A stretch of 64,000 nt of DNA from Roseibium album (GTDB lineage Bacteria > Pseudomonadota > Alphaproteobacteria > Rhizobiales > Stappiaceae): the NCBI RefSeq assembly GCF_001404515.1, contig NZ_CXWE01000009.1, forward strand, positions 124,001 to 188,000. The letters run 5' to 3'. Numbering within the stretch: the stretch's first letter is position 1; every line of letters begins with the position of its first letter. The position numbers and the translations under genes are program-made. Positions 54,384-63,231 of this stretch are shown piece after piece. The notes beneath the pieces are model-generated. The model was given only the letters and a program-made list of their open reading frames with translations. It was not told the DNA's origin and made no database searches.

Positions 54384-55359
54384 ATTCGAACTGCCCATTG
54401 TCTTCCTGATGCTTCCACTGCCACTCGCCGTCTATTTTCTGCTGCCATCCTACAAGGAACGCGTTTCATCCGTAAGATTTCCGTTTTTCCGCAATCTCGT
54501 CTCGGCTGCAGGACAGGAACCTACCCCAGGGTCGGTCGTAATTGGCCGCACCATGATTCAAAACGTGGCCGCGATTCTTGTCTGGTGTCTGCTCGTCTGC
54601 TCCCTGGCTCAACCCGTTCGGGTCGGTGAACCTGTTGTCCAGGAAACGGCTGCGCGAGATGTCATGCTTGCCATAGACATCTCCGGGTCCATGGACCAGA
54701 CCGACTTTCAAACAACTGATGGTGAAAGGATCCAGAGGCTCGACGCGGTAAAGCAGGTTGTCGGCGACTTTATCACCGAGCGCGATGGGGACCGCGTAGC
54801 CCTTATCGTCTTTGGATCGAAGGCCTATGTACAAGCGCCCTTCACCGAGGACCTTGTTTCCGTCAGAGCGTTGCTTGAACAGACCGAAGTCGGGATGGCA
54901 GGACCCCAGACGGTCATAGGTGATGCCATCGGGCTAGCGATCAGAACCTTCCAGTCCAGTCAGATTGATCAGCGATTGCTGATATTGCTAAGTGACGGAT
55001 CCGACACGGGAAGTCGCATGGCGCCCAGAAATGCGGCGGGAATTGCATCGAGTGAAGGTATTGAAATTCTCACGATAGGCGTCGGAGATCCCGAAGGTTC
55101 CGGCGAACAGCGACTTGATGAGCAGAGTTTGCGCGAGATCGCCAGCGCGGCAGGCGGAAGGTACTATTTCGCCAATGATGAAACTGCGCTGAGCGCTGTT
55201 TACGAGCGCATCAACGAACTTGCGCCGCGTGAAGTTGAGACAGCCAGCTACCGCCCCCGCGAGCCACTGGGGCACTATTTTCTCGGACTTGCACTCCTCA
55301 TTGGACTGATGACGCTGTTGCTGCTCCAGCTGAATTCCCTCAAGAGGAGGACAGTGTGA
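54376..55359 (+). CDS. VWA-domain membrane protein, BatA-like
   Basis: Inner-membrane protein with a periplasm-facing or cytosolic VWA domain that acts with MoxR. The 327-residue product has two N-terminal membrane segments (LPIVFLMLPLPLAVYFLLP and VAAILVWCLLVCSLA), a VWA domain with an intact metal site AIDISGSMD and the threonine/asp region ILLSDGSDTGS, and a last membrane segment (YFLGLALLIGLMTLLLLQL). ATG at 54376 follows GAGGG. It overlaps its neighbours by eight and four bases, so the whole run is translated as a coupled set. Confidence 0.92.
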   Translation: MSEFELPIVFLMLPLPLAVYFLLPSYKERVSSVRFPFFRNLVSAAGQEPTPGSVVIGRTMIQNVAAILVWCLLVCSLAQPVRVGEPVVQETAARDVMLAIDISGSMDQTDFQTTDGERIQRLDAVKQVVGDFITERDGDRVALIVFGSKAYVQAPFTEDLVSVRALLEQTEVGMAGPQTVIGDAIGLAIRTFQSSQIDQRLLILLSDGSDTGSRMAPRNAAGIASSEGIEILTIGVGDPEGSGEQRLDEQSLREIASAAGGRYYFANDETALSAVYERINELAPREVETASYRPREPLGHYFLGLALLIGLMTLLLLQLNSLKRRTV

Positions 55360-56888
55360 GCACCGATCAGCTTTTCCAACAATTCGAAGCATTCCATTTT
55401 CTACGGCCGTGGTGGCTGCTGGCACTGCCGGCAATCGGATTGCTGTTTTGGCTCGTGAGGGTTCGTCCGTCTCGCCGGTTTAAGCTTCCTTCTGTCATAG
55501 CTCCGCATCTTGCAGCCGCCCTGACTATCGGCCAGGAAGACCGGCGGCGCTTGCAGCCTGTTGATACGATCGCAATGATCTTGTGCCTGTTGGCGGTCGC
55601 AACGGCCGGTCCCACCTGGTCTCGTGTCCCAAACCCACTCGTGTCAGATGCGGCTCCGCTCGTTATTGCACTCAAGGTTTCCGACTCGATGATGCAACCC
55701 GACGTGCCACCAAACAGGTTGGAACGCGCCAAGCAGAAAATCCTGGATCTGCTGAAGGACCGAGCCGGGGCAAGGACCGCACTCATTGCCTATGCAGGAT
55801 CGGCGCATCAGGTGGTTCCGCTTACCGAGGACCCCGGCGTGATCAAGCCGTTTCTGGAGGGTCTTGACCCGCAGGTGATGCCTCAGGAAGGTGATGCTGC
55901 AGGAGAAGCGCTGGTACTTGCTCAGACCATTCTGCAAACGCAGACGGAGCCGGGCTCGATCCTGTTTCTTCTCGATGGCATTTCAAGTTCTGATGCGGCC
56001 ATGATTGCCAAGGGGAACACGGAAACGCACACGCCCCTCCATTTCTGGGTCTTCAGCCGTGATCCAAAGCCAGTTGATACTCCGTCCGGGCTAGGGGTTG
56101 GACAAGCAGTCACCGTGACGGCTGATGCGCGGGATGTTCAACAGATCATTCGCAACATCGACACGACGTATCAGGCCGCGCTTTCTCAGGATGAGGATGC
56201 GAAATGGCGCGACCAGGGAGTGCTGGTTGCCTGGCCGGCCGCTCTTCTGCTGCTCTTCTGGTTCAGACGTGGCTGGACCATGCGATGGTCTGCGATCCTG
56301 TTCCTGGCATTCCTGTTTCAACCACCTTCCAACGCACACGCGGAAGGTTGGCGCGACTGGTTTTTCACTCCCGATCAACAAGGCCAAATGGCATTTGACG
56401 CGAAGGAGTACGAGAAAGCGTCCGAGCTCTTTCAGGACCCCGAGCGGAAAGCCTATTCGCTTTACAAACTTGGCAGATATGAAGAAGCGGCAGAACTATA
56501 TGCCTGGCAGGAAAGTTCAGACGCTGCACTGGGTGAAGGCATGTCCCTGATCAAGTCGCGTGCTTACCGGCAGTCCATTGCCGCGTTTCAGAAGGCGGTC
56601 GACAGAGATCCCCTCAACGAGGCAGCTCAAAGGAATCTGGAGCTGGCCGAGTACATTCTGGAATACATTGAAACCACGCGAGAACAATCAGATACCAGCG
56701 AAGAAAGCGGCATTGGTGCCGATGACACGGTTTACGACAATGAAGCGGGACGCGGGACGGAAACCCAGCAGCAAGCCGGCGAGGCTGTGCCGGAGACTGC
56801 AGACCAATGGATGCGTACGGTCGACACACGAACCGGCGACTTTCTGAAGAGCAGATTTGCGCTTGAAAACGCAAGGGGGTCGCAATGA
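55356..56888 (+). CDS. VWA- and TPR-domain membrane protein, BatB/BatC-like
   Basis: Fusion of the BatB and BatC roles. The 510-residue product has two N-terminal membrane segments, a VWA domain at about 95-290, membrane segments around 290-330, then a TPR region (EYEKASELFQDPERKAYSLY, LGRYEEAAELYAW, YRQSIAAFQKAVDRDPLNEA) and a disordered acidic tail. The VWA metal site reads LKVSDSM, so the first Asp of DxSxS is Lys. GTG start with a strong GAGGAGG ribosome site overlaps the BatA stop. It probably scaffolds the complex in the membrane. Confidence 0.9.
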   Translation: MSTDQLFQQFEAFHFLRPWWLLALPAIGLLFWLVRVRPSRRFKLPSVIAPHLAAALTIGQEDRRRLQPVDTIAMILCLLAVATAGPTWSRVPNPLVSDAAPLVIALKVSDSMMQPDVPPNRLERAKQKILDLLKDRAGARTALIAYAGSAHQVVPLTEDPGVIKPFLEGLDPQVMPQEGDAAGEALVLAQTILQTQTEPGSILFLLDGISSSDAAMIAKGNTETHTPLHFWVFSRDPKPVDTPSGLGVGQAVTVTADARDVQQIIRNIDTTYQAALSQDEDAKWRDQGVLVAWPAALLLLFWFRRGWTMRWSAILFLAFLFQPPSNAHAEGWRDWFFTPDQQGQMAFDAKEYEKASELFQDPERKAYSLYKLGRYEEAAELYAWQESSDAALGEGMSLIKSRAYRQSIAAFQKAVDRDPLNEAAQRNLELAEYILEYIETTREQSDTSEESGIGADDTVYDNEAGRGTETQQQAGEAVPETADQWMRTVDTRTGDFLKSRFALENARGSQ

Positions 56889-58180
56889 GATATGCGCTGC
56901 TCCTCAATGTTTTTTTCATGCTGACTGGTGTACCGGTCGCCGCACAGGACGGTCAGGGTCCCGAGGTCAGAACGTCACTGGAAAACGACACGGCCGTTCC
57001 CGGTCAACCGCTGCTTTACCGTGTTACCGTTCTGGTCCCGACCTGGCTGCCCTCACCTCCCGAATTTCCAAGCTACGAAGCACCCAACGTTGTCGTTCGC
57101 CTGCCTTCCAGAGCTTCAGGTCCTGCCAGCGAGACAATTGGCGGGGAACCCTGGTCTGGTGTTACGCGTTCGTACAGGCTCTACCCGATGATCGCAGGCA
57201 CCTTTCAAATACCTGCCGGTCGCATCAAAATCACATACTCAGATCCTGATACTCAGGAGCCGGTCGTCACGGAGGTCACGACAGACAGCTTTGAAATAAC
57301 CGGTCAGATTCCACCTGGTTCAGAAAAACTCGATCCGTTCCTTGCAGCCAATTCGGTCACCATGGAGCGGTCCGTTGAAGGTAATCCGCAAGAAATGGGT
57401 GTAGGCGATGCCCTGACACTCACAACGGTCGTCAACGTAGCGGGTGTGGCGCCCATGTTCGTGCCTCCCTTCGGTCAGAACATTGAGACCGGCGGATTGG
57501 CCGTCTATCCGAAAGAACCTGTTCTTGAGGAGAGAGAAGATCGCGGACTTCTCTCTGGAACCAGAACGGAAGAAACCGTTCTGGTCGCCGAAGCGGATGG
57601 AAGCTTCACGGTTCCGGAAGCAACACTATCCTGGTTCAATCTGAAAAGCGGCAAGATCGAGTCGATTGCAGCGCCTGCAATCTCCATAAACGTGACCAGG
57701 ACAGCCGTTCCCGAACCACAGCCAAAATCGGCTGCAATTGACTGGAGGCGCCTTTTCGGATCGGCCATGATTGTGGTCCTGATTGGTTTTGCTGCTTTCT
57801 TCGTTTGGCGCAGATATGCGTCATTGTTGATGGCCTACGCGAGGGAACTCAAAAACCGACACCGGGCCTCGGAAGGATATTTGTTCAAAATGCTCGTGGC
57901 TGCGATCAGATCACGTGACCTGAACCTGTTGATGAGACGCAGCCTGGACTGGCAGCGCACCGTCGAGCGAAAGGTTCCGAACTGCGACTGGTCGGCTTAC
58001 GATCTGGCCATCCATCAATGCTGTGCGCTCTCGTTCTCCAGACAGGTGCCGAAATCATCCGGCGAAAGCAGGAAATCCTGGGATCACTTGCTCACTGCTG
58101 CAAAATCGACCCGCGATAGTGTACTAAATTCCCGTCGAAATACTGAAGTGCAAAATCTTCCTGATTTGAATCCACGATAG
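56885..58180 (+). CDS. BatD-like protein
   Basis: Periplasmic, membrane-anchored last member of the Bat complex. The 431-residue product has a signal peptide (LLLNVFFMLTGVPVAAQDG), immunoglobulin-like beta domains with RTSLENDTAVPGQPLLYRVTV and the BatD-typical SYRLYPMIAGTFQIPA, then VAGVAPMFVPPFG, one membrane segment near 295-315 (SAMIVVLIGFAAFFVWRRY) and a cytosolic helical tail. ATG overlaps the previous stop as ATGA. No clear terminator follows; the next 190 bases are strongly AT-rich. Confidence 0.9.
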   Translation: MRYALLLNVFFMLTGVPVAAQDGQGPEVRTSLENDTAVPGQPLLYRVTVLVPTWLPSPPEFPSYEAPNVVVRLPSRASGPASETIGGEPWSGVTRSYRLYPMIAGTFQIPAGRIKITYSDPDTQEPVVTEVTTDSFEITGQIPPGSEKLDPFLAANSVTMERSVEGNPQEMGVGDALTLTTVVNVAGVAPMFVPPFGQNIETGGLAVYPKEPVLEEREDRGLLSGTRTEETVLVAEADGSFTVPEATLSWFNLKSGKIESIAAPAISINVTRTAVPEPQPKSAAIDWRRLFGSAMIVVLIGFAAFFVWRRYASLLMAYARELKNRHRASEGYLFKMLVAAIRSRDLNLLMRRSLDWQRTVERKVPNCDWSAYDLAIHQCCALSFSRQVPKSSGESRKSWDHLLTAAKSTRDSVLNSRRNTEVQNLPDLNPR

Positions 58181-58191
58181 TTTTTTCAGTA

Positions 58192-58212
58192 AATCATGTA
58201 TTATCCATGATT
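58192..58212. promoter_or_regulatory. Inverted repeat in AT-rich leader of the PAP2 gene
   Basis: AATCATG and CATGATT form a perfect inverted repeat around a seven-base spacer, 13 bases after the batD stop and 160 bases before the PAP2 start. It lacks a T tail, so an operator is as likely as a terminator. Confidence 0.35.
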
Positions 58213-58372
58213 AAATATCAATTTTATACTTTGAGATTTCAATCGATTTGATAATCTTTCAAACGCGAGATTGCTATTTCTTAATTTGTATTTCCTTAGA
58301 ACTCACTCATCTCTGAAACAGATGGCACTCATCGGCAACTTGAACCGTATTCCAGAGAGAAAGTGAACCAAA

Positions 58373-59059
58373 ATGAGAGGAATGACTGGAACCCTGTCCG
58401 CCTTCGCGGTCGTATTCATCGTGTCAGCTGCGCAAGTGCAGGCTTCTGAGCTTGTGAATTCGTTGTTACCCGCCGCAAGTGTGGATTCAACGGGCATGAT
58501 CAAAGACCCCCCTGCGCTTGGAACGCCGAAATTCCACGAGGAGATGTCTACCGTGCTTTGGCTTCAGGAAACCCGAACACCGCAGCAAACGAAATTCGTG
58601 GAAACAACACTCGATCTTGAAAGGTTTGCACCTGTTGTCGGCGATGCGATCTTTGAAGTCGACGGCCCTGCCCTGAAAGTGTTGATCGACAACGCAATCG
58701 ACGAAGTCCGGGCAGATTATGACGCCGTCAAAGGCATTTATGATTATCCGCGTCCGTTTGAAATCAGCTCGGCTGTCGAGCCCCTTGGCGATGCGCGGCC
58801 TGTTGCGTCTTATCCGAGCGGACATTCCATTCGAGCCGTCGTATATGCGAGGCTGCTCGCAGAAATCTTTCCCGAAAAAAGCAATGAACTCATGGATCTT
58901 GCGACTCGCATCGGACATGGGCGTGTCGTTGCAGGCGTGCACTACCCGATGGACGTGTCTGAAGGTCAGAAACTCGGGCACGCTTATGCGGATGCAATTG
59001 TTGCCGGACCGGTGTTTCAGCAAACAGCTTCCCAAATCCGTGCAGCCGGCTCATCCTGA
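58373..59059 (+). CDS. Exported PAP2-family (class A-like) acid phosphatase
   Basis: Periplasmic phosphatase of the PAP2/vanadium haloperoxidase fold. The 228-residue product has a signal peptide (SAFAVVFIVSAAQVQAS) and the three motifs KGIYDYPRP (KX6RP), SYPSGHS and GRVVAGVHYPMDVS with the catalytic His and Asp. A GAGAGAAAG ribosome site lies about ten bases upstream. It follows the Bat operon and is the third secreted ester hydrolase in 11 kb, after the sulfatase and the PafA-like enzyme. Its AT-rich leader suggests its own promoter. Confidence 0.9.
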   Translation: MRGMTGTLSAFAVVFIVSAAQVQASELVNSLLPAASVDSTGMIKDPPALGTPKFHEEMSTVLWLQETRTPQQTKFVETTLDLERFAPVVGDAIFEVDGPALKVLIDNAIDEVRADYDAVKGIYDYPRPFEISSAVEPLGDARPVASYPSGHSIRAVVYARLLAEIFPEKSNELMDLATRIGHGRVVAGVHYPMDVSEGQKLGHAYADAIVAGPVFQQTASQIRAAGSS

Positions 59060-59069
59060 GAAAACCTTG

Positions 59070-59097
59070 CCGGCGCGTGTACCCGAGCGCGCGCCGG
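59070..59097. terminator. GC-rich hairpin between convergent genes
   Basis: CCGGCGCG and CGCGCCGG form a perfect eight-base stem with a twelve-base loop. There is no T run after it, so termination is plausible but weakly supported. Confidence 0.4.
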
Positions 59098-61314
59098 TTA
59101 CCCGGCCTTGGCGGTCTGTCCCATCAGAACAGGTACAACCTGAGACGGCGGCCCCATCATCGCGATCTGGCCCGCATTGAAGACCACAACACGATCGGCC
59201 ATTTTCATGTGGCTTGGACGCTGGGTGTTGATCAGGATGGTCGCCTTGCCGTGAAGCGCCTGCATCATGTCCATGAATTTACGATCGCCATCGAAATCCA
59301 GATGCGTTCCCGGGTTGTCAAACAGATAGAGGGGCACGTCCTTGACAAGCGCACGGGCCAGCACAATCCGCTGCTTCATGTTGTCCGGGATCTGTTTGAG
59401 AATTTCCCCGTTCAGGCGTGTTTCGAGACCCTCGAAATTATCGTTCAGATACTGCAGCAATCCAAGCTTTTCTGCGATTTCTTTCAAACGGATGTCGCTC
59501 GCTCCAGGTTCCGAGAGCAGAAGGTTCTGCTTGACCGTTCCATAAAAGAAATCAAAATCATCGGTCGCATATCCGATTTTGGAGCGCCATTCACCGGCAT
59601 CCAGCTGGCGCACATCGAGACCGTCAAACAGTATCGAGCCGACCTGCGGCTGGAAAAGACCGGTGATTGCCTGGAAAAGCGTAGACTTGCCGGAACCGCT
59701 CGGTCCGGTGATGGTGATCATTTCCCCCTGTTGCACTGTCAGGTCGACACCCTTCAAAGATGCCTCCGTTGCACCTGGATATCTCAGAACGAGAGAAGAA
59801 ATTTTCAGGTCACCTTGCACATCGCGGGTGATCTTGGACATGTGGCCCGGTTCACGCTCGAGCGGCACTTTCATCAGATTGTCGATCTGCTCCAGAACCG
59901 TTCTGCTCTGGGCTAGCTGCGTTATGCTCAGGAAGGCCTGGTTCATCGGATTGAGAACACGCCAAGACAACGCCATCGTTGCGATCAGGGCACCCAGACT
60001 CATGTTGTCGTTCATGACCTGCATTGCGCCTATTCCAAGTACAAGAACGCCGCAGACTGTCATGAGTGTCTGGGAAATCGTTTGCAGCAAATGCGTCAGG
60101 TTGCGGGCGTGAATATTGAGCCTGTTGAAACTGGCCGATAGGTTGGAAAACCTGTCCAGCCAGGTGTCTTCCACAGACAGGTTCCGCAGCGCGCGCTGGT
60201 TCCGGAAGGTCTCGATCATGAAACTGTTCAGTTTCGATTTCTGCTCTCCGACGGCAGCGACCTCGCGCTGAACCTTTGGCAGTACATAGACCGCAATCAG
60301 GGCATAGATCGTGAGAAGGGCGAGCGGTGGCAGAGCCACAGGTCCACCGATCAGGAAGATCGCAACGATGAAGATCAGCGTAAACGGAAGATCGATGACC
60401 GCGTTGAAAAGCGAACTCTGAAACATATCACGCACACTGTCGAAATAACGCAAACGCATGACCTGCGTTCCGATAGGTGCTTCCGACAGCATGGCATAGG
60501 GCAGATGCAGAATGCGTTCGAATGTCATGTTCCCGACGATGGCGTCAATTCGTCCACCCAGATAGGACTGCAGAACGTTTTTTGTTCGTCGAAGCGCTAT
60601 TTCGCTAAGCAGAACAATACCGATCCCGACAGCCATCGTGATCAGAACGTCTATGGATTTTGCGCCCATGGCCTTGTCGTAGATAGCCATTATGAACAAG
60701 GGAGGCCCAAGTGCGACGATGTTAAGAACAAATCCGATTGCGAGAATGGAGACAATGCTGGCCCTGAATTGCTTCGATGCACTCGATGACCAGCTGCGAT
60801 TGCCCTTGACCTGGCTGTTTTCTTCCCGTTCTTCGGAAACGACGTATACGTCCTGCCGGGCAACCTCCCTTGCCGTCAAGACAACCGCTTGGCCCGTCTC
60901 ACCGGAATAGGCCCTGAACTCTCCACTTTCGGTCTTGCTGGCCAGAACCTGAATGTCGTTGTGTGTCACCCGCAAACAGGGAAGCTGGGCTTCCGTGAGT
61001 TCCGTGGCTTTGCCGCGATATAACTTCGAAGAAACATTGATCCGGTTCAGAACGATCCGAAAGTCCTCAATAGTTTCAATCCGGTCGAAGTGGGGAAGCG
61101 CTTCAAACAGCAGACGATCGTTCCCCTGCCAGTTCATCTCGCGCAAAAGCGGCACAAGGCACCTTTCGGCCGGCGTGGTGCCTTCACTCAACCTGCTGAA
61201 TGCCGTGTCGTTCGCCAATGAGGGATTCAGCTCATCTGACAATTCATTCCATTGCCGGTGAACCGGATTTGTCTGCGGATTCAAGTCATTCAGATCAAAA
61301 AGCGCACGGGTCAC
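59098..61314 (-). CDS. Type I secretion ABC exporter subunit with C39-like domain and degenerate ATPase motifs
   Basis: The 738-residue product has an N-terminal domain of about 170 residues like the non-proteolytic C39 domain of LapB/RtxB exporters, a six-helix membrane domain and a C-terminal ABC ATPase domain. Walker A is intact (GPSGSGKST). The rest is altered: the Q-loop reads YATDDFDFF, the signature LSGGQ reads IPDNM, Walker B ends FDNPG with Asn for the catalytic Glu, and the switch His is Gln (NTQRPS). The GTG start overlaps the upstream exporter gene as GTGA. The two probably form a heterodimer that exports the adhesin encoded divergently. Confidence 0.88.
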   Translation of the reverse strand: MTRALFDLNDLNPQTNPVHRQWNELSDELNPSLANDTAFSRLSEGTTPAERCLVPLLREMNWQGNDRLLFEALPHFDRIETIEDFRIVLNRINVSSKLYRGKATELTEAQLPCLRVTHNDIQVLASKTESGEFRAYSGETGQAVVLTAREVARQDVYVVSEEREENSQVKGNRSWSSSASKQFRASIVSILAIGFVLNIVALGPPLFIMAIYDKAMGAKSIDVLITMAVGIGIVLLSEIALRRTKNVLQSYLGGRIDAIVGNMTFERILHLPYAMLSEAPIGTQVMRLRYFDSVRDMFQSSLFNAVIDLPFTLIFIVAIFLIGGPVALPPLALLTIYALIAVYVLPKVQREVAAVGEQKSKLNSFMIETFRNQRALRNLSVEDTWLDRFSNLSASFNRLNIHARNLTHLLQTISQTLMTVCGVLVLGIGAMQVMNDNMSLGALIATMALSWRVLNPMNQAFLSITQLAQSRTVLEQIDNLMKVPLEREPGHMSKITRDVQGDLKISSLVLRYPGATEASLKGVDLTVQQGEMITITGPSGSGKSTLFQAITGLFQPQVGSILFDGLDVRQLDAGEWRSKIGYATDDFDFFYGTVKQNLLLSEPGASDIRLKEIAEKLGLLQYLNDNFEGLETRLNGEILKQIPDNMKQRIVLARALVKDVPLYLFDNPGTHLDFDGDRKFMDMMQALHGKATILINTQRPSHMKMADRVVVFNAGQIAMMGPPSQVVPVLMGQTAKAG

Positions 61315-63044
61315 GCTGAAATTCCCACATTTCTCGATTGAGAGGTGCCGGTATCGCCGGCAAGTTCGTGTAGTTGGCCATTCTGGAGTTCTATCTGGCG
61401 ATCCGCGATCGCAAGCATCGATGGCCGGTGACTTACGATGACAACGGTCAGGGAGCCCTTCAGGCGCTTCAGAGCCTCCACAAGTGCCTTTTCGGCGCGT
61501 TGATCCAAAAGTGCATTTGCTTCGTCAAGAATGAGTATTTTCGGCTCGCCAGCCAGCGCCCGGGCAATGCAGATCCTCTGCACAGTGGATGCAGGAACCT
61601 TTCCACCCAGATCGGCACCTATCTGGGTGTCATAACCCTTTGGCAGCAGGTGAATTTCCTTCTCAAGACCGATAAGCTTTGCCGCCATCCTTGCATGCGC
61701 AATATCCGAAACAGCACCGAACATGGTTATGTTCTCGAGAATTGTCCCGTTGAAGACAGCCGATTTACTGTCGACATAGGCGACCGATTTGCGAAGCGTC
61801 TGTTTGTATGGGCCGGAAAAATCATACCCGCCAACGAGCACCTTGCCACGCGTCGGCGACTGCTCACCGGAAAAGAGTTTCATCAGACTCGATTTGCCGT
61901 TTCCGTTCGTGTCCCTAAAACCGACGAACTCACCCGGATTGATTTTCAGATCCAGACCCGAGAGCAAAGGTCTGCGTCCAACCTGATTTTCCAATGAGGC
62001 ATCGACCAGTTCCATCGAGCCGTCCGGATCGATGCTGCCTGCCTGGTTTTGCTCCACCTCGGGCAGTTCGAACAAGTTTTCTACGTGATTGTAATCGTGT
62101 CTCAAGCGCTGCATGTCGGTGAGCTGATTGATCGCGCGCAAAAACGGTTGAACAAACTGGCCGGAAAGCAGCGTACTTGCTGCCACGCCACCTATGCTGA
62201 ATTCGTTGTTTATGACCATGGCAGCGCCGAAAAGGACGACAAAGACCGTTGTCATGGTTGCAAAGAGCGTTGACGCGTCTCTCGCCTGGCCCGCCAACCG
62301 CATGTATCTCGCGCTCAGTTTGGCGGTTTCTTTCTGCAAACGTTCAAAGCGTCGCATAATCAGCGATTCCATCGCCTGCGATTTCACGGTTTTTGCACCG
62401 GACAACACTTCGAGGATAAAATCGGATTTCCTGTCGTCCTGCGTGGCTCGGTCTGCAACCAGTTTCTGCAACACTCTGTTCCGGTTGACCGCAAACAGAA
62501 TAAAGATGCCGAGAAGCGCTACAGGAACGATGGCAAGCGGCCCTGCAATGAAGATCAGCACAGCGAGATAGATACTGCCTGCGGGAAGATCGATCGCAAG
62601 AAGCCTTCCCTGATCTCCGTAATGGTCTGCGATCGATTGAAGCGACCTGAGCTGATGCACCTGAACGGACACGGGGGTTTTGGCAAAGCGCTCGGGTTTT
62701 GCGTCCAGCACACGCCGGAACAGTTCTTTGTGGGCCTGGTGGTTGAAGCTGGCTCCAAGACGGCCAACGACCGCAGCACGCGCGACCTTGATAACGCCGT
62801 CTGCTGAAAGTACGCACACCACGCCAAGCATCAGGACAAGAAGTGTGTCGGTAGCGGCGTTCGGCAGCACCCGATCATAGACCTGCAAAATGGCGAGCGG
62901 CATCGCCAGACCAAGAATGTTTGCAAATATCGAGCCGACGATGACGTCGCGCGGCAACCGTGGTGATGAAATCCACTTGTCGCTCGGCGAATGCTTCACC
63001 CTCATGCGGGGCAGAAAGAAAGACGAAAGGATTGATTTCAACAT
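61311..63044 (-). CDS. Type I secretion ABC exporter subunit with altered Walker A and signature
   Basis: The 577-residue product has no C39-like domain; it starts with the six-helix membrane domain (ANILGLAMPLAILQVYDRVLPN) and ends with an ABC ATPase domain. Here Walker B keeps the catalytic Glu (LILDEANALLD) and the switch His is present (VSHRPS). Walker A, however, reads RDTNGNGKSS with its first Gly replaced, the Q-loop has no Gln (YVDSKSAVF) and the signature LSGGQ reads VPAST. It is the upstream gene of the overlapping pair and is divergent from the adhesin gene. No HlyD-type adaptor gene is in the window. Confidence 0.88.
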   Translation of the reverse strand: MLKSILSSFFLPRMRVKHSPSDKWISSPRLPRDVIVGSIFANILGLAMPLAILQVYDRVLPNAATDTLLVLMLGVVCVLSADGVIKVARAAVVGRLGASFNHQAHKELFRRVLDAKPERFAKTPVSVQVHQLRSLQSIADHYGDQGRLLAIDLPAGSIYLAVLIFIAGPLAIVPVALLGIFILFAVNRNRVLQKLVADRATQDDRKSDFILEVLSGAKTVKSQAMESLIMRRFERLQKETAKLSARYMRLAGQARDASTLFATMTTVFVVLFGAAMVINNEFSIGGVAASTLLSGQFVQPFLRAINQLTDMQRLRHDYNHVENLFELPEVEQNQAGSIDPDGSMELVDASLENQVGRRPLLSGLDLKINPGEFVGFRDTNGNGKSSLMKLFSGEQSPTRGKVLVGGYDFSGPYKQTLRKSVAYVDSKSAVFNGTILENITMFGAVSDIAHARMAAKLIGLEKEIHLLPKGYDTQIGADLGGKVPASTVQRICIARALAGEPKILILDEANALLDQRAEKALVEALKRLKGSLTVVIVSHRPSMLAIADRQIELQNGQLHELAGDTGTSQSRNVGISA

Positions 63045-63231
63045 AAGTTAGCCAGAGTGATGTCCACGCCTACACAAAGTGTGGTGCTCCGGTTTAAAAA
63101 CAGTTTACCTTATAGGGTGTTTTCAGAAATATATTTCCAACAATTCGAAAGTTTCTGCTCAAACTTTTTCGCTTTGTTAAGAACGCCGTCGTTCAGTGTC
63201 ATTATCGGAAAATGTGCGGACAGGCGACCGA

